A stretch of DNA of 39,898 nucleotides from Calothrix sp. MO_167.B42 (GCA_030065255.1 JASJCX010000011.1:1-39898), one strand, 5' to 3'. Positions 23,519 to 32,229 are shown, counted from the stretch's first letter. Program-made: numbers and translations. Notes: generated by a model not told the origin, from the letters alone.

Positions 23519-26500
23519 CTATCGAATGCAACTGCTATAATAACCACCATTCATTCTCATCAATTGCTCATGGGTTCCTTGTTCGATGAGCATACCTCTA
23601 TTGAGGACAAATATATAATCGGCATGGCGGAGGCTAGAAAGACGATGGGTAACAATCAATTTCGTGCAATGTAAGTGCTGCAAATTTCTTTGCAAACATT
23701 GCTCCGACTTTCCATCTAATGAGCTAGTAGCTTCATCAAAAATCAACATTTTTGGCTTATTAACCAGAGCGCGAGCGATCGCAATTTTTTGTTTTTGCCC
23801 CCCAGACAGGATAATTCCCCCCTTTCCCACTAGAGTTTTATAACCCAGGGGTAAATTTTGGATAAATTCATGGGCATTGGCTAGTTTTGCGGCGGCCATG
23901 GCTTGTTCTAAGGTAAATTGAGAATTATAGAGGGTAATATTCTCAAAAATAGTCCCTGAAAATAACAAACATTCTTGGGGAACTACACCCAATTGACTGC
24001 GTAAAGACTGGGGAGATAACTCCCGGATATCATAACCATCAATAAAAATATGACCGGAAGTGGGAGGATATAAACCAGTTAATAAATTAACTAAGGTTGT
24101 TTTACCAGAACCACTAGGGCCAACAATACCTATGGTTTGTTGGGGTTGGACTGTCAAGGAGATATTGTTGAGGATGTTATCTTCATCGTTGGCATGGTAA
24201 CGGAAACTAACATTGGTAAAATTTATGGCACCCTGCAAAGATGGCAGCACAGTTAAGGGTTGTTGGGGATTTTCTTGGGTTGCAGTACCCCAAACATCTT
24301 GGACTCTTTCTAGGGATATTAATATTTCTTGCCATTCATCCCATAACCCAATCCATGCCAAAAGGGGATTAATTGCATTCACCATCAACATATTGAAAGC
24401 GACAAATTGACCGATTGTCATCTGTCCGTTAATTGTCAACCTGGCACCCCACCACAATATCCCTGTGGTTCCTAAATGTTTGATCAAGGAAGTCGCTAAC
24501 TGGAGATTATTGACCAGTTTTTGCCCCCGAAATCGCACCTTAACCATATTTGCAAATCTTTCTTCCCAATGCCAACGCACTGATAGTTCAGCTGCGGCAG
24601 TTTTGATGGTATGAATGCCTGTAATGGTTTCGACAATGGACGAATTTTGTTGAGATGATGCCTGCCAAAGCTCCCTCAATAACCTTTTACGTAGTGGACT
24701 GGCTCCTATACTCAAACAAGCGATCGCAAAAATTATAAATAATAAAAATAAAGTTAATTGCCAATTGTAGTATAATAGTAAGCCCACACAGACAATGGTC
24801 ATCACCGCGTCCAAACTCATACCCACAGCTTGGCGAGTCAAAAATATTTGGATTTTGCGATTTTCTTGGACGCAAGCAATTATGTCTGCCAGGGGACGGG
24901 AGGTGAAAAATTGCCACGGTAAGGTCAACAGATGACTTACGAAACCCCCTAACAAAGAGATATCCATGCCTTGGGCAAAATAGTCCAGCAGATATTGGCG
25001 CACTGCTTTTAAGCTAATTTGCCAGATGCCAAAGCAGAGGAAACCAGCAGTAAAAAGATTGAGAATGGCTAAATTTTTGTTAGGTAATACATGATCGATG
25101 GCAATCTGTGTGAGTAAGGGTGCAAGTACGCCAAATATTTGCATTAATAAGGAGGCAAAGACGATTTGTCCGATTAAATAACGATAATGGCGTAATCCTT
25201 GCCAAAAACCATGGAGAGAGATTTTCTCATTGGGTTGGGTATGCAACTGTTGGGTTGGTTCCAAAAGTAAAGCGTATTCCGTCCAATGATCAGAAAACTC
25301 TGCAACTGTTAGCCATCGCTTACCAATGGCAGGATCGCTAATCAAAACCCGATTTCCTGCCACCTTCCAAACTACGACATAATGTATTCCTTGCCAATGG
25401 GCAATCCAAGGATCGGCTAGGGATGCTAATTCACCCAAAGAACCCTTGACTGCTAAACTTTCATACCCTAAAGTCTTTGCAGCTGCTAATAAACCTGCCA
25501 AGGAGCTACCTGTCTCATCTACCCTTGCTAAACGACATAGGGTATTGAGGCTAAAGCGTTTACCCCAATATTGACTAACCATGGCTAAACAAGCCGCACC
25601 ACAATCAGAAGTGGTTTGCTGTTGCACAAATGGATAGGAATGCCATAATTTAGCTATTAATCGTCGGCGATTTCTTGGTTGGGTAAATGTGATCTCTTCA
25701 TTAGTACTAGTTTCCGTATTCCCAATAGATTTGACAGATTCTTCTTTGCGTCTTTGCGTCTTTGCGTGAGATAAATCCCCACCTGAATTCACCAGTACCT
25801 GTTTTCCTGGAGAATCCTCTATTTTTGCAGATAATATTACCTGTGGCTCTGGTGGAGTATATGAGGCTCCCACCCCCATAATTGTGCCATCACAATATGC
25901 TAGCGGTAGGTGATAGACTAATAAATCCGTTGTTGAATCCGTTGTTGCCATCCCTTCTGGGGAATTATCATCACCATATCCCCAACTATCTCCCATTTGT
26001 AAGGATGTGGTGGTAGTACCATCAATCAGCCAAAACCGTCCTTGGGATGCAGGAGTGGCCACAGATAAACATGAGCCAGCATTAACGGTAATTTTTTCCA
26101 GGTGGGGTAAGATTTTTAATAGGGTACTACTAGTTTGCGATCGCAATTCTGTCCGGGTTTTCAAGAAAATCAGTTTTTGCCGCTCGTTTACCGTCTGATG
26201 TAAAGATTCTTCTAGATGGGTAAATTTTTGTAACCACTGCTCTAGCTGGGAAATTGGTAACTTTGCCACCCAACCAGGTGCTGCTGCAATGGCTTGATAT
26301 GGTAATGGTTGATGGTGGAATAAATGGTCAGCACCAAAATTTTGTTCTACTAACAATAATTGTGTGGATACCCGTCGTTCCAAGGTGGGGTCAAATGCAA
26401 CAATCCTCACTTTACCTGCACCAATCAGATACAAAAAGCGATCGTTGTCTTCCATGGAGCCATCTAGGGTATAACTTACCAAATCATCACCCAATTGAAA

Positions 26501-26659
26501 CTCATCTACCAGCCAAAACTCACTGAGTTGGGATATTTGACTCGAATCTCTGGCAAAAATCCTCAAAAACTTGAGAATAGTTGCACTTACCGTGGGAGAT
26601 TGCTGGTCATTGGTATATTTCCGCTCTCCCTCAACTCTAAAAGATGAAGAGGAGTTCAT
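23519..26659 (-). CDS. hetC: HetC-type C39-peptidase ABC exporter
   Basis: A 1046-aa single-chain exporter. Residues 1-310 are a regulatory region resembling two cyclic-nucleotide-binding-like folds. Residues about 340-460 are a C39 peptidase with catalytic C353 (TTSDCGAACLAM), a histidine in GIHYVVVW and an aspartate in ISDPAIG, so it should cleave double-glycine leaders. Six membrane helices follow (about 495-760), then an ATPase domain with Walker A GPSGSGKTT (near 846-854), LSGGQKQKIAIARAL, Walker B MLIFDEATSSLD and THRLSS. Length and architecture match HetC of Anabaena (about 1044 aa), which is needed for heterocyst development and linked to handling of inhibitor peptides such as PatS. 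The neighbouring HetP gene supports hetC. A dispersed DNA repeat is read in frame in the linker (SHAKTQRRKEE). ATG 26659 has no clear Shine-Dalgarno sequence. Confidence 0.9.
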   Translation of the reverse strand: MNSSSSFRVEGERKYTNDQQSPTVSATILKFLRIFARDSSQISQLSEFWLVDEFQLGDDLVSYTLDGSMEDNDRFLYLIGAGKVRIVAFDPTLERRVSTQLLLVEQNFGADHLFHHQPLPYQAIAAAPGWVAKLPISQLEQWLQKFTHLEESLHQTVNERQKLIFLKTRTELRSQTSSTLLKILPHLEKITVNAGSCLSVATPASQGRFWLIDGTTTTSLQMGDSWGYGDDNSPEGMATTDSTTDLLVYHLPLAYCDGTIMGVGASYTPPEPQVILSAKIEDSPGKQVLVNSGGDLSHAKTQRRKEESVKSIGNTETSTNEEITFTQPRNRRRLIAKLWHSYPFVQQQTTSDCGAACLAMVSQYWGKRFSLNTLCRLARVDETGSSLAGLLAAAKTLGYESLAVKGSLGELASLADPWIAHWQGIHYVVVWKVAGNRVLISDPAIGKRWLTVAEFSDHWTEYALLLEPTQQLHTQPNEKISLHGFWQGLRHYRYLIGQIVFASLLMQIFGVLAPLLTQIAIDHVLPNKNLAILNLFTAGFLCFGIWQISLKAVRQYLLDYFAQGMDISLLGGFVSHLLTLPWQFFTSRPLADIIACVQENRKIQIFLTRQAVGMSLDAVMTIVCVGLLLYYNWQLTLFLLFIIFAIACLSIGASPLRKRLLRELWQASSQQNSSIVETITGIHTIKTAAAELSVRWHWEERFANMVKVRFRGQKLVNNLQLATSLIKHLGTTGILWWGARLTINGQMTIGQFVAFNMLMVNAINPLLAWIGLWDEWQEILISLERVQDVWGTATQENPQQPLTVLPSLQGAINFTNVSFRYHANDEDNILNNISLTVQPQQTIGIVGPSGSGKTTLVNLLTGLYPPTSGHIFIDGYDIRELSPQSLRSQLGVVPQECLLFSGTIFENITLYNSQFTLEQAMAAAKLANAHEFIQNLPLGYKTLVGKGGIILSGGQKQKIAIARALVNKPKMLIFDEATSSLDGKSEQCLQRNLQHLHCTKLIVTHRLSSLRHADYIFVLNRGMLIEQGTHEQLMRMNGGYYSSCIR
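25743..25766 (-). repeat. Dispersed 8-base repeat inside hetC
   Basis: Three exact CTTTGCGT units, the core of a well-known cyanobacterial intergenic repeat, here translated on the minus strand as part of SHAKTQRRKEE between the regulatory and peptidase domains of HetC. A related CTCTGCGCC repeat lies between genes at 23425-23450. Confidence 0.85.
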
Positions 26660-26729
26660 GGTTAAATATCAAATTTTGGTAAGTTATCTAAATTTTTGTA
26701 AAATCCCTAGTAGTCCAAGGCGGAAGTAG

Positions 26730-26774
26730 CACAGGCATCCTTGCCTGTGTATATTGTCAGGCAAGGATGCCTGA
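26730..26774. repeat. REP-like hairpin pair upstream of hetC
   Basis: CACAGGCA-TCCT-TGCCTGTG (26730-26749) is followed by TCAGGCA-AGGA-TGCCTGA (26757-26774) and CCCACAA. The second hairpin and its flank repeat the copy at 23317-23347. AATTAATGTGGTG follows here, and its reverse complement follows the other copy. Confidence 0.8.
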
Positions 26775-27037
26775 CCCACAATCTTGCAGAATTAATGTGG
26801 TGCAGTACTAGAGCCTGGGTTTGAAATCTCTGACCGCTATTTGTTTCCATCGGGTACGATTGCAGTCAATAAAAGTTGAGAATAAAAGATTGTACTAGTT
26901 AAATCCAATTTTGCCCCACTAGATTTGATTTTGTATTCATCCTTATAACAACTTAGACTCAGATAATTATATAATTCCGGATACTTTATCAAAAATTTAT
27001 TCGGTATTATTAAGGGTTTTTTACAGTAGGAAAAACT

Positions 27038-27051
27038 GTAATTGAAAATAC
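27038..27051 (-). promoter_or_regulatory. NtcA-type box upstream of hetC
   Basis: A perfect GTA-N8-TAC match; on the minus strand it is GTATTTTCAATTAC. It lies 379 bases before the hetC start codon. An AT-rich TTAATAATA stretch about 24 bases downstream could serve as the -10 element. NtcA activation through a long leader is known for hetC in Anabaena, so the position is sensible. Confidence 0.6.
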
Positions 27052-27110
27052 AAAAATAAATACAATTTAGGGATATATGATGCCTGGAATAGATTAATCG
27101 GCTATCTGGT

Positions 27111-27130
27111 GAGGGGTCTCAGCCCCTATG
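27111..27130. promoter_or_regulatory. Second GGGG/CCCC palindrome, weak HetR-box resemblance
   Basis: GAGGGGTCTCAGCCCCTATG shares the first nine bases with the HetR-binding sequence, but the half-sites are six instead of five bases apart. It lies about 60 bases upstream of the NtcA box. It could just be a repeat-family hairpin. Confidence 0.3.
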
Positions 27131-27142
27131 CTACCAATATTT

Positions 27143-28096
27143 CTATGGAGAGATGGGGAATTGGGTGAATTTTTGAGTAATTATATTTGTTACTAGTTGA
27201 TTACCTAACAAATTGAGGTGAATGGTGTCACGGTATAAAGCATTTGGGTTGTTCTGGGAATTAAATATTGGCAGAAAATCTATGTAAGTAATATGTCGAG
27301 ATTGGGTGAATTCATTCAGTCGTTGACGGGCTTTAATTTCATAATCACGGGGCCCTGGTTTGCCAATTTCTCTTAATAAGGGAGTCATCACCAATAGAAA
27401 TTCGCAGTTACTTTGATGAGTTAGGGCGTGAATTTTGTCGATCGCATTTAAATTTGCACCAACCCTATCTCCCCCTTCTTTATGAACCGCTTGCAATTCA
27501 GGGATAGGTTTTGGTTTAATCAAATAACGCTGAAATACTTCTATTAACGCTAAAGGAGGCTTTTTGGCTGGATAATTGCGATCGCGTCCTACTGGTAGGG
27601 AAGTAGGTGCTGTTGCAAATAAGTCATCAGTATTAATTAGTAGTACCACAACTCGGGCATGGAAATGACCAAAATGCTGCAAATAAGCTAATTCATTTCT
27701 CGGTCCCCAAGAATTTGCAGATGCATTCAAAACTTCCACACCTGCAAATTTATCTCTATAAATCCCAGATAGGGAGGCCATCATTAAACTAGAAATGGTG
27801 TTTGTTTGCTCCGTCCACCAACCACCATTAGCAATGGAATCCCCCAACAGCAATACCCTGAAAATGTCAGGTGATGGTTTTTCTGGAATGGGGGCAGTTC
27901 GCATAGAATACTGATTAATCTGGATGGGATTCCCAAAACGCCTTGTTTGCTGATTGGGTGCTAGCAAGTAACCAATATGCGGATCGGTAATATAAATTAA
28001 AGGATTACCGAAGCCAAAAAACCATCTCAGCCCTATTTCCAGCACCACAAATATTGTTAGTAAAGTTCCTAGGGTTGCAAACAGCACTAATTTCAC
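27143..28096 (-). CDS. Membrane-anchored SGNH/GDSL-type hydrolase
   Basis: A 317-aa protein with an N-terminal membrane helix (about 3-23, LVLFATLGTLLTIFVVLEIGL), so the catalytic domain lies outside the cytoplasm. The SGNH block I serine is S87 in LLLGDSIANGG; the C-terminal catalytic pair is D290-x2-H293 (RDTIHLN). ASANSWGPRNEL probably supplies the oxyanion-hole residues. Such anchored SGNH proteins act as esterases or as O-acetyl transferases/esterases on polysaccharides or peptidoglycan; the substrate here is unknown. ATG 28096 fits the helix. It lies upstream of hetC on the same strand with a 480-base gap, so independent transcription is likely. Confidence 0.82.
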   Translation of the reverse strand: MKLVLFATLGTLLTIFVVLEIGLRWFFGFGNPLIYITDPHIGYLLAPNQQTRRFGNPIQINQYSMRTAPIPEKPSPDIFRVLLLGDSIANGGWWTEQTNTISSLMMASLSGIYRDKFAGVEVLNASANSWGPRNELAYLQHFGHFHARVVVLLINTDDLFATAPTSLPVGRDRNYPAKKPPLALIEVFQRYLIKPKPIPELQAVHKEGGDRVGANLNAIDKIHALTHQSNCEFLLVMTPLLREIGKPGPRDYEIKARQRLNEFTQSRHITYIDFLPIFNSQNNPNALYRDTIHLNLLGNQLVTNIITQKFTQFPISP

Positions 28097-28219
28097 CAGT
28101 AAATATCCTCACTCAATTCGTAAATAATTAAGTCTCAAATTATACTACTTTCGATAGATTGCAATGTTGTTTTTTTTACTTCATATTAAAAGTGCAGATA
28201 ACTATTCGAGGTTTATATC

Positions 28220-28702
28220 ATGACAGTAGGAAGACTTTTAATCGATCACAACAGCGATTATATTAGCGGCGACACCAGAGAAGATCCTGTGATTGAGTTG
28301 TGGTACAACCACTCCAAAAAGCACTACATTAGTGACACAGGTGCACAGAATGTCTACACAAGCTACTTTTGGCTGAGAAATAAATTAACCATCCCCATTA
28401 CTTTGAACGGAGTGCAAATTACGACAGGAGAAACCCCAACTGAACCTATTGTTGATGCTGCACTGCAAGATCCAGCGACAGGGTTATGGAAGGACTTTAT
28501 TTCATTTTCCGATCCTGGAATACTTGCCCCAAACACATGGACTCATCGGTATCAGTTCACTATGAAAATTATCAGAGCAATTGATGGTCCTCCATTACCA
28601 GAAGATTACATTAATTCTGTGTATTTCTACCCATCCTACAATGTAGATTACAAGAACACCGATCAGTTCAAGTATGATGTTAGCGTCATAAAAATGAACT
28701 AG
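28220..28702 (+). CDS. Small beta-rich protein of unknown function
   Basis: A 160-aa protein beginning MTVGRLLIDHNSDYIS, with GAGG upstream of ATG 28220. It is rich in Tyr, Thr, Asp and Trp with alternating hydrophobic patterns (VIELWYNHS, VYTSYFWLRNKLTIPITLNG, SVYFYPSYNVDY), suggesting an all-beta fold. No signal peptide, membrane helix or catalytic motif is seen. It stands alone, divergent from the SGNH gene. The stop codon lies inside a short palindrome (28700-28715). Family not recognised. Confidence 0.72.
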   Translation: MTVGRLLIDHNSDYISGDTREDPVIELWYNHSKKHYISDTGAQNVYTSYFWLRNKLTIPITLNGVQITTGETPTEPIVDAALQDPATGLWKDFISFSDPGILAPNTWTHRYQFTMKIIRAIDGPPLPEDYINSVYFYPSYNVDYKNTDQFKYDVSVIKMN

Positions 28703-28715
28703 GAGTCAACTCCTA
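28700..28715. repeat. Palindrome overlapping the stop codon of the 160-aa gene
   Basis: TAGGAGT-CA-ACTCCTA, a 7-bp stem starting at the TAG stop. There is no T-run after it. Confidence 0.6.
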
Positions 28716-29047
28716 AGTACGAGAAGTTGAACTAGCTCTTGTAGTTTGCATTACATTTAGTCTTTTGGCGCAAGTAATGGACGTGCATACCATTACTTGC
28801 GCCAACTGCGTAAGTCATGATTTTTTGGAAATTCCTAGGAGCATAAATTTATACAGTATGTAAGCCCTATAAATCAAAATAATGTATAAAAATACATAGT
28901 ATTCAGATAATTCACCTAAATGGGTAAAAGTAAAATTTTGTAAATCTTAAACAAAATATAATTGGAAATTTCCTGCTGAATGGGAACTAAAGGACTACAA
29001 TCAAATCGGACTGAATTAGCACAGTAACAAAGGAGGATTACAAAGCT
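28703..29047. other. Intergenic with a long perfect hairpin; no gene
   Basis: Besides the 16-bp inverted repeat at 28765-28805 and a strong ribosome binding site (AAAGGAGG) before the 46-aa gene, nothing was identified. The AT-rich 28850-29030 stretch probably carries the promoter of the small gene. Confidence 0.55.
28765..28805. terminator. 16-bp perfect stem-loop, terminator- or MITE-like
   Basis: Arms TTGGCGCAAGTAATGG and CCATTACTTGCGCCAA are exact complements around a 9-base loop. A T-run (28819-28824) lies 13 bases later. It follows the 160-aa gene by about 60 bases. The stem is much longer than typical terminators here, so a small non-coding RNA or a miniature mobile element is also possible. 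Confidence 0.6.
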
Positions 29048-29188
29048 ATGTCCGACCTCAACCGAGGCATCATGAAATTTAAAGATGCAGACTCCCCCAC
29101 CCTAGTCACATTCTCAACTGTACTGCTGTTGGGTTCGATCGCTGTTTTAATTATTTGGGCATTGCAATCAGCCTACGCAGTTAACTAA
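29048..29188 (+). CDS. 46-aa single-helix membrane protein
   Basis: MSDLNRGIMKFKDADSPTLV at the N-terminus, then one membrane helix (about residues 19-39, rich in Leu, Val and Ile) and a short AYAVN end. AAAGGAGG lies about 12 bases before ATG 29048, an unusually strong ribosome binding site for this window, arguing for high expression. The layout is that of small accessory subunits of thylakoid complexes, but I cannot assign it to a named photosystem, NDH-1 or cytochrome b6f subunit. Confidence 0.75.
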   Translation: MSDLNRGIMKFKDADSPTLVTFSTVLLLGSIAVLIIWALQSAYAVN

Positions 29189-29350
29189 GCAGGTATATTA
29201 TTTGTTGCATTTTTCTTATCTTGATTATTTTGCTGCTGGATTGTTCAGCAGTATTAGTCGGGGCACTAGCAATCTAATATTTACCAATAGTCAACGGAAA
29301 ATGTTAGATTTTAGATTTTTAGATTGTCAATCTAGAATCCCGAATCAAAC

Positions 29351-32227
29351 ATGATAGAACTTTGGGGTGCCCTAATTATTTTAATTGTCTGCCCAATACT
29401 GGGCTCACTGCCTTTGATTGCTTGGATCATCCAGGCTTTTACAGGTAGGCAATTGGCACAAGTTGGTACTGGCAACATTAGTGTATCAGCAGCTTTTTAT
29501 CATGGCGGTACATTAACGGGGATTCTGGCAGTTTTGTCAGAAGCCTTCAAAGGCGTTGCGGCGGTTCTTCTCGCCCGGATATTTTTCCCCGATACATTTT
29601 GGGAGCTGATTGCCCTAATTGCCTTAGTTATAGGTAGATATACGGTAGGTAGAGGGGCTGGTACCACTAATGTGGTATGGGGATTTACAGTCCACGATCC
29701 CTTGGTGGCAGCATTCGTCTTTTTACTGGCAAGCATTAGCTTTACCATAGTCCGCGATCGGCAAATGGCAAAGTATGGGGTATTGTTATTATTCCCCATC
29801 ATAGAAGCCCTTCTACACATCGAGGATGTGCCCAGAATTGTAGCTGCGGTAGCCCTTGCAGGCTTATTAGCTTGGATTTATCAGCAAATTCCCGACGATT
29901 TAGAACTTCCCGTTGAAGAAGCACAGCCAGAATCCCAAGCAGCCCTACAATTTCTGCGTGGCGATCGACAAATATTGTCCCTGGATGATGAATTGGATGA
30001 TTCCATGGTGGGGCATAAAGCAGCGAGATTATCCGAAATTAGACGCTGGGGTTACCCCGTACCCAAAGGTTGGGTATTACCTCCCTATGACGATCCAGAA
30101 GTATTAATTGAAATTATTCACCCCTCGGAATTATCACCATTTGTAGTCAGATCAACTGCTATTGGTGAGGATTCGGAACAAGCTTCCGGTGCGGGACAAT
30201 ATGAAACCATTCTGAATGTTACCACTAAAGAAGGACTACTTTCCGCCATCACCAGAGTCCAGGAATCTTATCAAAATCCCAATGCCGTCCAGTATCGTCA
30301 GTCTTTGGGTTTGAAAGAAACTGCCATGGCGGTATTAATTCAGCAACAAATCCGGGGGGTATTTTCTGGTGTAGCATTTAGCCGCGATCCCATGACCCAA
30401 CAAGGGGATGCAGTGGTAGTTGAAGCCTTACCTGGAAATCCCAATGAATTAGTTGCTGGTAAAATCACCCCAGAACAGTACCGTGCCTTTGTGGTGGATA
30501 CGGAAAACTTTTCCTTTGTGCAATTAGAGGGAGAAGGTAGAGTCCCGCCAGTTTTAATTAAACAAGTCGCCTACCTAGCTCGCCATCTAGAAGATAGATA
30601 TCATGGAGTTCCCCAGGATATTGAGTGGAGTTATGATGGTCAAACCCTGTGGGTATTACAAGCACGCCCCATTACAACCCTCCTACCCATCTGGACGAGA
30701 AAAATTGCTGCCGAGGTGATCCCCGGTATTATTCACCCCCTAACTTGGTCAATCAATCGTCCCTTAACCTGTGGAGTTTGGGGGGGGATTTTTGCCATTG
30801 CCCTAGGTAGTCGTGCTTTTGGATTAGATTTTAATGAAACAGCAACACTCCATTATTCGAGAGCTTATTTTAATGCATCCCTCCTAGGGACTATTTTTCG
30901 GCGTATGGGTTTACCACCAGAAAGTCTTGAGTTTTTAACTAGGGGAGCAAAGTTAAGTAAACCACCACTCAGTTCTACGCTACAAAGTTTATCTGGGTTA
31001 TTACGGTTATTGGGTAGGGAATTAACCTTAGTCAGGGATTTCCAACGGGACAATAAAAAATACTTTGCCCCTGGTTTGTCTAAATTAGATGAAGAATTCA
31101 TTGATATTCTGGATACAAGGGAAATATTGGCAAGAATTGACTCCACCTTGGAACTTTTGCGCCGTGCTACCTATTACAGTATTTTTGCTCCCTTAAGTGC
31201 TTCATTACGACAAGCATTATTTCGGGTAAAGGACAACAAAATTGATAATAGTTTGACACCAGAAGTCGCAGCTTTACAGGACTTAGATCAATTAGCTGCA
31301 TCGGCCAAAGAAATATTTCCTGAGTTCGATCCAGAAACCTTATTTGAGGATTTAGCACTTTCTGTCAAAGGGCAGGAAATTTTGGCAGAATTTGCCCAAT
31401 GGTTACAGAAATATGGCTATTTGAGCGAAGTTGGTACAGATATTGCCGTTCCCACTTGGCAAGAAGAACCCCGTTTAGTCAAGCAGTTATTTATCCAGTT
31501 AATGCAGGGGAACCCAGCCTCCCAAAATCAAAAACCTACAAACAAAAATAGGAGAGGCTTCGTTCAAAGAAGAGTAGATTTAAAAGGAAAAGTCACAGAA
31601 ACCTATTCCCGATTTTTAGCTGAGTTACGTTGGTCATTTATAGCCTTAGAACAACTATGGTTAGAGTCTGGGATATTATTAGAACCTGGAGACATATTTT
31701 TTATAGAATTTGAAGAAATACGATTTTTGATCGAATATGATGCTGATGTAGAATTTATTCAAGAATTACAAAATAAAATTCAAATTAGGCGATCGCAACG
31801 AGAATCAGATAGCCAAATCCAGGCTGTACCCCTGTTAGTGTATGGTAATTCACCACCACCACCCCTACCTCCATCCTCATTCTACTCCGGTCAAATTTTG
31901 CAAGGAATTCCCGCCAGCCACGGACAGGTAGAAGGAAAAGTTAAGGTGCTACGCAACTTCGATTCCCTTCCAGAAGTGAATAAGGGGACAATTTTGGTAG
32001 TTCCTTATACCGACTCTGGATGGACTTTATTATTAGCCCAAGCCGGGGGATTGATTGCAGAGGCTGGTGGTAGACTATCCCATGGTGCGATCGTTGCTAG
32101 GGAATATGGGATTCCCGCAGTCATGGATGTTCATAATGCAACATGGTTGCTTCAAGACGAGCAATGGGTACGAGTTGATGGTTCTAGGGGAATAGTAGAA
32201 GTCTCAGACGACTTAAGACCACGTTAG
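29351..32227 (+). CDS. PlsY-like membrane domain fused to PEP-synthase/PPDK-like domains
   Basis: A 958-aa fusion. Residues 1-195 are a multi-helix domain of the PlsY glycerol-3-phosphate acyltransferase type, with GSLPLIAWI, GTGNISVSAAFYHGG and EAFKG approximating the PlsY motifs, though the usual GSGNxGATN block is altered. Residues about 205-445 match the ATP-grasp/pyruvate-binding domain of PEP synthase (GHKAARLSEI, FVVRSTAIGEDS, QDIEWSYDGQTLWVLQARP). Residues about 855-955 are the swivelling phosphohistidine domain with its histidine near residue 910 in GGRLSHGAIVARE. The middle (450-850) is unassigned. Phosphoryl transfer coupled to lipid metabolism is a guess. ATG 29351 lacks a clear ribosome binding site; the frame is intact. 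Confidence 0.82.
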   Translation: MIELWGALIILIVCPILGSLPLIAWIIQAFTGRQLAQVGTGNISVSAAFYHGGTLTGILAVLSEAFKGVAAVLLARIFFPDTFWELIALIALVIGRYTVGRGAGTTNVVWGFTVHDPLVAAFVFLLASISFTIVRDRQMAKYGVLLLFPIIEALLHIEDVPRIVAAVALAGLLAWIYQQIPDDLELPVEEAQPESQAALQFLRGDRQILSLDDELDDSMVGHKAARLSEIRRWGYPVPKGWVLPPYDDPEVLIEIIHPSELSPFVVRSTAIGEDSEQASGAGQYETILNVTTKEGLLSAITRVQESYQNPNAVQYRQSLGLKETAMAVLIQQQIRGVFSGVAFSRDPMTQQGDAVVVEALPGNPNELVAGKITPEQYRAFVVDTENFSFVQLEGEGRVPPVLIKQVAYLARHLEDRYHGVPQDIEWSYDGQTLWVLQARPITTLLPIWTRKIAAEVIPGIIHPLTWSINRPLTCGVWGGIFAIALGSRAFGLDFNETATLHYSRAYFNASLLGTIFRRMGLPPESLEFLTRGAKLSKPPLSSTLQSLSGLLRLLGRELTLVRDFQRDNKKYFAPGLSKLDEEFIDILDTREILARIDSTLELLRRATYYSIFAPLSASLRQALFRVKDNKIDNSLTPEVAALQDLDQLAASAKEIFPEFDPETLFEDLALSVKGQEILAEFAQWLQKYGYLSEVGTDIAVPTWQEEPRLVKQLFIQLMQGNPASQNQKPTNKNRRGFVQRRVDLKGKVTETYSRFLAELRWSFIALEQLWLESGILLEPGDIFFIEFEEIRFLIEYDADVEFIQELQNKIQIRRSQRESDSQIQAVPLLVYGNSPPPPLPPSSFYSGQILQGIPASHGQVEGKVKVLRNFDSLPEVNKGTILVVPYTDSGWTLLLAQAGGLIAEAGGRLSHGAIVAREYGIPAVMDVHNATWLLQDEQWVRVDGSRGIVEVSDDLRPR

Positions 32228-32229
32228 GA

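Larger units (their letters stand above)
26660..27142. other. hetC upstream region and leader, no gene
   Basis: Spacer between the SGNH hydrolase gene and hetC, both on the minus strand. It carries REP-like hairpins near the hetC start (26730-26774), a perfect NtcA-type box (27038-27051) and a GGGG/CCCC palindrome (27111-27130). No reading frame is supported, so hetC probably has a 5' leader of some 300 bases or more. Confidence 0.65.

Noticed and set aside
29500-29820. 106-codon minus-strand frame inside the PlsY-fusion gene
   Set aside because: It is the antisense shadow of a well-supported coding region.
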